Assembly (NCBI RefSeq): GCF_000429625.1
Contig: NZ_AUCF01000013.1
Coordinates: 1-64,000, forward strand
Reading direction: 5' to 3'
From: Azospirillum halopraeferens DSM 3675
GTDB taxonomy: Bacteria; Pseudomonadota; Alphaproteobacteria; Azospirillales; Azospirillaceae
Length of the DNA stretch: 64,000 bases
Position numbers and translations under genes: made by a program. The notes below the pieces were generated by a model that was given only the letters and a program-made list of their open reading frames with translations, made no database searches and was not told where the DNA came from. Shown piece by piece: positions 27,117 through 33,579 of this stretch; the stretch's first letter is position 1, and every line of letters starts with the position of its first letter.

Positions 27117-27904
27117 GGCGCGCCTCCGGCGGCGGTGCGGCGGGCCAGGAACAGGTGGTTGGTGTTGACCCTGTGGCGCCGCCGCCGGTGGCCCGACAGC
27201 AGGTCGCGGGTCGCCACCACCGCGGCGGACAGCCCGCACGCCGCCAGCCGGGCCGGTGTGTCGCTGCCATAGATCCGGTAATGGTAGGGGTGGCCGTAGG
27301 CGGCCATCCGCTTGGCCGGCGTGTCCATGGCGGCATCCTCGGCGGTCGGCCGCCGGGGATCAAAGGGAAACATCAGCACCGCCCGGCCCGAGGGTTTCAG
27401 CACACGGGCAATCTCCCGCAGCGCGGCGCGGTCGTCGGGCACATGTTCCAGCACATGGCTGGACACCACCATGTCGAACGCGGCGTCGGGGAACGGCAGG
27501 TCGGTCAGGTCGGCCTGCACGTCGGCGTGAGGATTGAAGCGGTCCAGCGTGACGTAGCCGCGTCCGTGCTGCGCCCGGAACGGCGCCTCGAGGCAGGGTT
27601 CCGGCGCCGTGTGCAGGACCGTGAGCCTGCGCCGGAAGAAGTCGGTGCGCTCCCGCAGGTAGAGCCACAGGAAGCGGTGCCGTTCCAGGGAGCCGCAATC
27701 GGGGCACTGGGCGTTGCGCCGCCCGCCGAGGCCGAAGGGCAGGAAACGGCTGGCGCTTCGGCCGCACACCGGGCAGCGCAGCAGCCCGCCGGCCGGCACC
27801 GGCGCCCGCGGCCGGTCGTACAGGGTGCGGCGTTCGTACACCGCCGCCTCGTCCAGGCCGGCGGATTCGATGGTGGGCAGAAGGCGGGCCAGACCGTGCA
27901 GCAT
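27113..27904 (-). CDS. class I SAM-dependent methyltransferase with N-terminal zinc ribbon
   Basis: This 263-aa protein begins with about 40 residues, then a likely zinc ribbon (Cys44-Cys47 in LRCPVCG and Cys67-Cys70 in QCPDCG). A methyltransferase_11-type fold follows (about 95-260). The acidic end of the SAM-binding region is DRFNPHADVQADLTDLPFP, followed by FDMVVSSHVLEHVPDDRAAL and RVLKPSGRAVLMFPFD. Similar proteins with a CPxC..CPxC front end are often near polysaccharide or motility genes. Here it starts four bases after cheD ends. The substrate is unknown; a nucleic acid, lipid or glycan acceptor is equally possible. Confidence 0.82.
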   Translation of the reverse strand: MLHGLARLLPTIESAGLDEAAVYERRTLYDRPRAPVPAGGLLRCPVCGRSASRFLPFGLGGRRNAQCPDCGSLERHRFLWLYLRERTDFFRRRLTVLHTAPEPCLEAPFRAQHGRGYVTLDRFNPHADVQADLTDLPFPDAAFDMVVSSHVLEHVPDDRAALREIARVLKPSGRAVLMFPFDPRRPTAEDAAMDTPAKRMAAYGHPYHYRIYGSDTPARLAACGLSAAVVATRDLLSGHRRRRHRVNTNHLFLARRTAAGGAP

Positions 27905-27908
27905 GGGC

Positions 27909-28535
27909 TCAGAACAGCTCGACCTCGCCCTCGATCGCGGTGTGGCGCAGCCGTTCCATGAAGGACGCCTCGCTGCGGGCGATGTCGCGCACCGCCTCCT
28001 CCCCGATCAGGCGGCGCTGGGAACGTCCGGTGGTGGGATAGAAGCGCACGGCGCGCGGCACCTGTCCACCCACGTCCCAGCTCACCGTCGGGATGCCCTC
28101 GGTGGCCAGATAGTCCATGACGAACTCGACGTTCCGCACACCGATGTCGGAGCGTGAACCGTTGACGCTGGCCCCCCCGAACACCTTCGCCCGCAGGCGG
28201 TCGCGCCGGCCGGTCACGGCGAGAAGCCGGTTGATGAGCTGTTCCATGGCGGCGCTGCCGTAGCGGGCCGATGCCGACAGGGCACCGCCCCCGGCATCGG
28301 GCAGCAGGAAATGGTTCATGCCGCCCATCGCCGCCACCGGATCATAAACGCAGGCGGCGACGCAGGACCCGAGCGTCGTGGTGATGATGACGTTCGGGTC
28401 GTCGGTGACCACGCACCCGCCGACCACGATGCTGATGATCTCAGCCCCCAGTCGGCGATCGTGATAGCGCCGCTCAGCCACGGTGGCGTCCGGGGCTCTG
28501 CGGCTGGCCAGGGGCCGGAGGACGGAAGGGGGCAT
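27909..28535 (-). CDS. cheD: chemoreceptor glutamine deamidase CheD
   Basis: CheD deamidates specific Gln residues of methyl-accepting chemotaxis proteins, and in some bacteria it also stimulates CheC. The 208-aa protein has the catalytic Cys58 and the TTTLGSCVAACVYDP loop, with His75 in GGMNHFLLPD, then KVFGGASV and VGGQVPRAVRFYPTTG. The residue set is complete. No other che gene is present in the window, so it works on receptors encoded elsewhere. It heads an operon with a methyltransferase and an EEP-family enzyme. The ATG at 28535 has a weak ribosome site but gives the normal family length. Confidence 0.93.
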   Translation of the reverse strand: MPPSVLRPLASRRAPDATVAERRYHDRRLGAEIISIVVGGCVVTDDPNVIITTTLGSCVAACVYDPVAAMGGMNHFLLPDAGGGALSASARYGSAAMEQLINRLLAVTGRRDRLRAKVFGGASVNGSRSDIGVRNVEFVMDYLATEGIPTVSWDVGGQVPRAVRFYPTTGRSQRRLIGEEAVRDIARSEASFMERLRHTAIEGEVELF

Positions 28536-28620
28536 GAACGGGCCGATCAGTCGCGAGTCCCGGCCACTGTAAACCGTTGCCGGCGCGGGACCAACGGTTA
28601 TGAACGTCCGGACGTCCCCT

Positions 28621-29115
28621 TTATGCAACCCGCCGACGCAGCAGGCCCAGCGGGCCGCCGTCGCGCAGGGCCGCCTGATAGGCCACCGTGATCGGGCCGG
28701 CCGCGGCGATCCACGCCGCAGCGTCCCGGCCGGCCGGCAGTTCCACCTCGTCGAAGCCGCAACGGTGCAGGAACTGGTACTGGTCGGGCAGCACGTCACC
28801 GACGGCACGCAGCGTGCCGGTGAAGCCAAACTCCTCGCGCAGGCGGCGGGCGGTGGTGAAGCCGCGGCCGTCGCGGAACTTCGGGAAGGCGACGGCGATC
28901 AGCGCCAGGCCGGCGATGCCGTCGCCCGGGGCGTCAGCCGGCGCGTCGGATGGCAGCAGCACGCCCACCGGGGCGGTGCGGGCAACCAGCGCCGCGCGCT
29001 CCGCCCGCCAGCGCGCGAGGCTGACGATCACCGCGCCGTCGGCCGGAACCGGGGCGTCGTCGGCCAGGGTGGTCCAGGTGTCCGCGGCCGGCCGGCCGTC
29101 CTTAACGAGCGGCAT
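28621..29115 (-). CDS. DUF934 family protein of the sulfur assimilation operon
   Basis: This 164-aa cytoplasmic protein begins MPLVKDGRPAADTWTTL, with ALIAVAFPKFRDGRGF, REEFGFTGTLRAVGDVLPDQ and LHRCGFDEVELPAG. This is the pattern of DUF934, a family nearly always encoded beside sulfite reductase and PAPS/APS reductase. Its role is unknown but the association suggests help in sulfite reduction or cofactor supply. Its start lies 14 bases inside cysI, so translation is coupled. Confidence 0.9.
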   Translation of the reverse strand: MPLVKDGRPAADTWTTLADDAPVPADGAVIVSLARWRAERAALVARTAPVGVLLPSDAPADAPGDGIAGLALIAVAFPKFRDGRGFTTARRLREEFGFTGTLRAVGDVLPDQYQFLHRCGFDEVELPAGRDAAAWIAAAGPITVAYQAALRDGGPLGLLRRRVA

Positions 29116-30793
29116 TGACCATCTCCTTGAAAGGCCCGTGGCCGACGCGGGCCAGGGTGTCGATGAAGCGCTCGCCCGGCGTGCGCAGATCCAGGTAGCG
29201 GTTGACCACCGCTTCCACCGCATCGACCGCATCGTCTGCGGTCAGGGCGGGGCCGGCGATGTCACCGATGGCGGCCCCCGCCAGTTCCGCGTTGCCGCCC
29301 AGCGTGATCTGGTAGAACTCCTCACCCTTCTTGTCGACGCCGAGGATGCCGATGTGGCCGACATGATGGTGGCCGCAGGCGTTGATGCAGCCGCTGATCT
29401 TGATCTTCAGCTCGCCGATGGCGCGCTGGCGGTCGAGATCGGCGAAGCGGCGCGAAATCTCCTGCGCCAGCGGGATGGAACGGGCGTTGGCCAGGCTGCA
29501 ATAGTCCAGCCCGGGGCAGGCGATGATGTCGGTGACCAGCCCGGCGTTGGCGCTGGCCAGTCCGGCCGCGGCCAGCCCCTGCCACAGGGCGTGCAGGTCG
29601 TTCCGCCGGACGTGGGCCAGCACCAGGTTCTGCTCGTGGGTGACCCGGATCTCGCCGAACCCGTAGCGGTCGGCCAGGTCGGCCACGGCGTCCATCTGGT
29701 CGGCGGTGATGTCGCCGGGCACGCCGCCCACCGGCTTCAGGGAGATGGTGACGCTGGCGTAACCGGGGGTGCGGTGGGCGTGGACGCTGGACGTCGCCCA
29801 GGCGGCGAACGCCGCGTCGCGGCGCCGGGCCTCCTCATAAGCTTCCGACACCGCAGGAAGGGCTTCGAACGGCGGAGGGGCGAAATGGCCGCGGATGGCG
29901 TCCACCAGCACCGGATCCAGGCGGTAGAAGGGCCCGCGGATGCGCGCGAACTCCGCCTCCACCTGCTCGGCGAAGCGCGCGACGCCGATCTGGTGGACCA
30001 GGATCTTGATGCGCGCCTTGTAGATGTTGTCGCGTCGGCCGTACTGGTTGTAGACGCGCAGCACCGCCTCCAGGTAGGCGACCAGATCCTCCTCGGGCAG
30101 CCAGTCGCGCACCTTGGGGGCGATGAAGGGCGACCGGCCGAGGCCGCCGCCCACATACACCTCGAAGCCGACGTTGCCGTCACCGTCCCGCTTGGTCACC
30201 AGACCGACGTCGTGCACGCGCACGGCCGCCCGGTCGTTGGGGGCGCCGGTGATGGCGATCTTGAACTTGCGTGGCAGGAACGAGAATTCGGGGTGCAAGG
30301 TCGACCACTGCCGCAGGATCTCGGCGTAGACGCGGGGGTCCACAACCTCGTCCGGGGCGGCGCCGGCGAACTGGTCAGTGGTGACGTTGCGGATGCAGTT
30401 GCCGCTGGTCTGGATCGCATGCATGTCGATCTCAGCCAGTTCGGCCAGGATGTCCGGCGTGTCGGCGAGACCGATCCAGTTGTATTGCAGGTTCTGGCGC
30501 GTGGTGAAGTGGCCGTAGCCCTTGTCATGGCGCCGCCCGATGCGGGCCAGCCCGCGGAGCTGGGTGGAGCTGAGCACGCCGTAGGGGATGGCGATGCGCA
30601 GCATGTAGGCGTGAAGCTGGAGGTAAAGCCCGTTCATCAGCCGCAGCGGCTTGAACTCGTCCTCGCTCAACTCACCGCGCAGGCGGCGTTCCACCTGGCC
30701 GCGGAACTGGGCGACGCGCTCGCGCACGAACTGCCGGTCGATCTCGTCGTAATGATAGATGCCGGCCCGGTGGCGGGGGGCGACGTAGGTCAT
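29102..30793 (-). CDS. cysI: assimilatory sulfite reductase hemoprotein (nitrite/sulfite reductase family)
   Basis: This enzyme reduces sulfite to sulfide with siroheme coupled to a [4Fe-4S] cluster. The 563-aa protein has two ferredoxin-like half domains. It also has the siroheme-site residues of QTSGNCIRNVTTDQFAG, and cluster ligands Cys426 and Cys432 in ACPGLDYCSLANAR and Cys469 and Cys473 in SGCINACGHHHVGHIG. No flavoprotein (CysJ) gene is near, so ferredoxin or another donor is likely. It lies between the DUF2849 and DUF934 genes; this three-gene set with divergent cysH is a standard alphaproteobacterial arrangement. A nitrite reductase is the alternative, but the genomic setting favours sulfite. 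Confidence 0.93.
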   Translation of the reverse strand: MTYVAPRHRAGIYHYDEIDRQFVRERVAQFRGQVERRLRGELSEDEFKPLRLMNGLYLQLHAYMLRIAIPYGVLSSTQLRGLARIGRRHDKGYGHFTTRQNLQYNWIGLADTPDILAELAEIDMHAIQTSGNCIRNVTTDQFAGAAPDEVVDPRVYAEILRQWSTLHPEFSFLPRKFKIAITGAPNDRAAVRVHDVGLVTKRDGDGNVGFEVYVGGGLGRSPFIAPKVRDWLPEEDLVAYLEAVLRVYNQYGRRDNIYKARIKILVHQIGVARFAEQVEAEFARIRGPFYRLDPVLVDAIRGHFAPPPFEALPAVSEAYEEARRRDAAFAAWATSSVHAHRTPGYASVTISLKPVGGVPGDITADQMDAVADLADRYGFGEIRVTHEQNLVLAHVRRNDLHALWQGLAAAGLASANAGLVTDIIACPGLDYCSLANARSIPLAQEISRRFADLDRQRAIGELKIKISGCINACGHHHVGHIGILGVDKKGEEFYQITLGGNAELAGAAIGDIAGPALTADDAVDAVEAVVNRYLDLRTPGERFIDTLARVGHGPFKEMVNAAR

Positions 30794-30810
30794 GACGCTA
30801 TCCTTCGGTT

Positions 30811-31140
30811 TCAGGCTGCGCGGTCGCGGGGGTCGGCCTGCTTGCCCACGTCGGTGCGCACGCTGGGACCCAGCGCCCGCACCCGCTCGCGGTAGCGCAG
30901 GGGCTCCGGGGCTCCGTTGCGCATCTCCACCTCGAAGGCGTAGACGCCGACCACGAGGTTGGCCCGCTCCGCCTCCTGCGCCGTGGCGAGGGCCGCGTCG
31001 ACGGCGGCGCCTTCGAATGTGCCGGCGTCTTCCAGGCGGTCGACCCAGGCATTGCGGGCGCTCAGCCACACCACCGCCCCGTCGCGCAGCCGGTTGGCGG
31101 TGATCGCCTGCAACCCCGTCCGGGACGGTTCCTTCGCCAT
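30811..31140 (-). CDS. DUF2849 family protein
   Basis: This 109-aa protein has its ATG at 31140 behind a GAGGAG ribosome site. It contains LQAITANRLRDGAVVWLSAR and NLVVGVYAFEVEMRNGAPEP, the features of DUF2849, a short family found just upstream of sulfite reductase in Alphaproteobacteria. Function unknown. It is the first gene of the DUF2849-cysI-DUF934 operon and is divergent from cysH across 224 bases. Confidence 0.9.
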   Translation of the reverse strand: MAKEPSRTGLQAITANRLRDGAVVWLSARNAWVDRLEDAGTFEGAAVDAALATAQEAERANLVVGVYAFEVEMRNGAPEPLRYRERVRALGPSVRTDVGKQADPRDRAA

Positions 31141-31185
31141 ACTCCTCGCTCTCCTTCCGGTCGCGCCGCATTTCACAACGCGGCT

Positions 31186-31218
31186 GCATTTTAACATCCA
31201 GATGGCGCATTTTTAACA
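31186..31218. repeat. two direct copies of a TGTTAAAA(A)TGC element near the DUF2849-cysI promoter
   Basis: GCATTTTAACA (31186-31196) and GCATTTTTAACA (31207-31218) start 21 bases apart, two turns of the helix, so both would face the same side of the DNA. On the minus strand they read TGTTAAAATGC and TGTTAAAAATGC. They lie 46-78 bases ahead of the DUF2849 start, where an activator or repressor of the operon would bind. Confidence 0.5.
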
Positions 31219-31277
31219 GCGTCGCCGGCCCTAAATCAACACAAATTTCAGCGGCCAATTGCACATAATACGTTAGC

Positions 31278-31337
31278 CAAATGTATTTGCTTGCCCCGAG
31301 TGCCCGCAGGTGATAGTGTCGAATTGGGTTATATAAC
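31278..31337. promoter_or_regulatory. two palindromes in the cysH-proximal part of the divergent control region
   Basis: CAAAT-GT-ATTTG (31278-31289) and the perfect 10-base palindrome GTTATATAAC (31328-31337) lie 75 and 27 bases before the cysH ATG. The region is far more AT-rich than its surroundings. Both are candidate operators for sulfur-responsive control (for example by a LysR- or Rrf2-type regulator), but the protein is not identifiable from sequence. Confidence 0.4.
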
Positions 31338-31364
31338 ATTCATTAAAGTGTGAAATGACCGGCC

Positions 31365-32102
31365 ATGCCAGAAGGTTCCCTCCCCACCCATGACACGCTC
31401 CGGGCGGCCGAACTCGCCGAACGGTATGCGGACCTCGATGCGGCAGATCTGATTGCGGTCGCCCGTGACGCGTTCCCCGGCCGGCTTGCGCTGGTGTCGT
31501 CCTTCGGCACCGAATCGGCGGTGCTGCTGGCGTTGGCGGCGGAGGTGGACCGCCGCATCCCGGTGATCTTCGTCAACACCGGCAAGCTGTTCGGCGAGAC
31601 GCTGCGCTACCGCGACACGCTGGTCAGCCGGCTCGGCCTGCAGGACGTGCGCAGCGTTGGCCCTCGCCGCGACGAGGTGGACGCCGCCGACCGCGACGGC
31701 CTCCTGTGGCAGAAGGCGCCCGACCTGTGCTGCCACCTGCGCAAGACGCTGCCGCTGAACCGGGCGCTGGAGGGCTTCGACGCCTGGATCACCGGGCGCA
31801 AGCGGTTCCAGTCGTCGACCCGCGCCGCCCTGCCGGTGTTCGAGGCGCAGGACGGCCGCATCAAGGTCAATCCTCTGGCCCACTGGGACAAGGACCGTCT
31901 GGAGGCGGAGTTCGCTCGCCGCGACCTGCCCCGCCACCCCCTGGAAGCCGACGGTTTCCTGTCCATCGGCTGCTACACCTGCACCGAGCGGGTGGCCCCC
32001 GGCGCCGACCCGCGCTCGGGCCGCTGGGCCGGCACGGGCAAGTCGGAGTGCGGCATCCACACCAACGGTGCCGGCGACTTCACGGACGCCTGGTCGATCT
32101 GA
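31365..32102 (+). CDS. cysH: assimilatory adenylyl-sulfate (APS) reductase
   Basis: This enzyme reduces APS to sulfite using thioredoxin. The 245-aa protein has the PP-loop-like nucleotide motif VSSFGTESAVLL. The four ligands of a [4Fe-4S] cluster are Cys122-Cys123 (DLCCHLRK) and Cys203 and Cys206 (IGCYTCTER). The C-terminal redox Cys229 lies in KSECGIH. The CC...CxxC pairs mark the APS-using type rather than the cluster-free PAPS reductase of E. coli. It is divergent from the sulfite reductase operon and completes the two-step reduction from APS to sulfide. Confidence 0.95.
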   Translation: MPEGSLPTHDTLRAAELAERYADLDAADLIAVARDAFPGRLALVSSFGTESAVLLALAAEVDRRIPVIFVNTGKLFGETLRYRDTLVSRLGLQDVRSVGPRRDEVDAADRDGLLWQKAPDLCCHLRKTLPLNRALEGFDAWITGRKRFQSSTRAALPVFEAQDGRIKVNPLAHWDKDRLEAEFARRDLPRHPLEADGFLSIGCYTCTERVAPGADPRSGRWAGTGKSECGIHTNGAGDFTDAWSI

Positions 32103-32145
32103 GGGAGAGGGCGATGCGGATGCGGGTGCCGTCGGTCACCCTCGC

Positions 32146-32159
32146 TTGATCCCCGTCAA
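32146..32159 (+). promoter_or_regulatory. FNR/DNR-type binding box upstream of nnrS
   Basis: TTGAT-CCCC-GTCAA is a 14-base inverted repeat one base away from the perfect FNR (TTGATnnnnATCAA) or NNR/DNR (TTGACnnnnGTCAA) consensus. It is centred about 72 bases ahead of the nnrS ATG. It suggests activation of nnrS under low oxygen or nitric oxide by a CRP/FNR-family regulator. Confidence 0.65.
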
Positions 32160-32223
32160 GACCGATCGCACCCGGGCATGGTGGGATCACCGGCATTGAT
32201 CGCCCCTGCCCGGATTCGCCCCC

Positions 32224-33432
32224 ATGAGCCTCAGTCCCGCCGCACCGCTCGGCCGCATCCGGCCTTCCCTGCTGGTCGCCTACGGATTCCGTCCGTTCTT
32301 CCTGTTCGCCGGCCTCGCCGCGTTCCTGGTGATGGCGGGCTGGCTGGTCGTGCTGGCGACCGGGAGCTGGCCGGCCGGGCCGGTCGCACCGACGGCCTGG
32401 CACGCCCACGCCATGCTCTACGGCTTCGTCACCGCGGCGATCGCCGGCTTCCTGCTGACCGCGGTGCCGAACTGGACGGGCACGGCCGCGCTGAGCGGCG
32501 CGCCGCTGGGCGGGCTGGTGGCGCTCTATCTCGCCGGGCGCATGGCCCTGCTGCCCGGCCTCGGCGTTCCGCCGGCAGTGGCGGCCGTCGCGGACCTGCT
32601 GTTCCTGCCGGCGCTGGCGGTGGCCCTGGCGGGGCCGCTGGTGCGGGCCGGCGCGCTGCGCAACACCGCCTTCCTCGGTCTGCTGGCCCTGCTGTGGATC
32701 GGCAACGCGCTGTTCCATCTGGAATGGCTCGGGCTGGCGGAGGATGGTGTGCGCCTCGGCCGGACGCTGGCGATCGGCACCGTGGTCATGATGATCGCGG
32801 TGGTCGGCGGGCGCATCGTGCCCGCCTTCACGCGCAACGCCCTGGCACAGCGCGGCGTCGCCGTCGACGTGTCGCCGCGGCCATGGGTCGAGCGCATCGC
32901 GCTGGCCGCCACGCTGCTGCTGATCCCGGCGGAGATGGCCGCGCCCGGCAGCACCCTTGCCGGCGCGGTCGCGCTTGTGGCGGCGCTGGCCCACGGCGTG
33001 CGGATGGGGCGCTGGCACGGGTGGCGGACCGGCGGGCAGCCGCTGGTGTGGGTGCTGCACGCCGGCTATGCCTGGCTGCCGGTCGGGCTGGCGTTGAAGG
33101 CGATGCACGGGCTGGGCCTGCCGGTGTCGGAGAGCGCCGGCATCCACGCCCTGACCGCCGGCGCCTTCGCGGTCATGATCCTGGCGGTGATGACCCGGGC
33201 ATCACTCGGCCACAGCGGGCGGCCGCTGGTCGTGGGGGCCGTCATCGCGTGGTCTTACCGGCTTCTTCTCGCAGGGGCGGTGCTGCGGGTGCTGGCGGAT
33301 GTGGCGCCGGGAAGTCTGTACCGGCCGCTGCTGGACGGCGCCGGTGCCGCGTGGCTTGCCGCGTTCGCCCTGTACCTGATGGTGTACGCGCCGATCCTGC
33401 TGAGTCCTCGGGCCGACGGACGGTCCGGTTGA
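32224..33432 (+). CDS. nnrS: NnrS family heme/copper membrane protein
   Basis: NnrS proteins sit in the inner membrane with about twelve helices, contain heme and copper, and protect cells from nitric oxide stress. The 402-aa protein shows the family features: YGFRPFFLFAGLAAF, WHAHAMLYGFVTAAIAGFLLTAVPNWTG (a family hallmark in two parts), GNALFHLEW, GGRIVPAFTRNAL, and the C-terminal HALTAGAFAVMILAVMTRASLGH. Many conserved His residues are available as heme or copper ligands. The upstream FNR-type box supports anaerobic or NO-dependent expression. No denitrification gene is in the window. It lies after cysH but probably has its own promoter. Confidence 0.92.
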   Translation: MSLSPAAPLGRIRPSLLVAYGFRPFFLFAGLAAFLVMAGWLVVLATGSWPAGPVAPTAWHAHAMLYGFVTAAIAGFLLTAVPNWTGTAALSGAPLGGLVALYLAGRMALLPGLGVPPAVAAVADLLFLPALAVALAGPLVRAGALRNTAFLGLLALLWIGNALFHLEWLGLAEDGVRLGRTLAIGTVVMMIAVVGGRIVPAFTRNALAQRGVAVDVSPRPWVERIALAATLLLIPAEMAAPGSTLAGAVALVAALAHGVRMGRWHGWRTGGQPLVWVLHAGYAWLPVGLALKAMHGLGLPVSESAGIHALTAGAFAVMILAVMTRASLGHSGRPLVVGAVIAWSYRLLLAGAVLRVLADVAPGSLYRPLLDGAGAAWLAAFALYLMVYAPILLSPRADGRSG

Positions 33433-33579
33433 TCGGACGTACACGGCGAAAGGGGGTGACCGTCCCTTTCCGAAGCGCATAGGGATGCGCACCGGCATAG
33501 GCACGGATGCCGGCTTCCCTTCCGCGGGTTGCCGGCACACAGTGGGCGCCCGCGCGCATGGCAAGGCCCACGGACGCTG

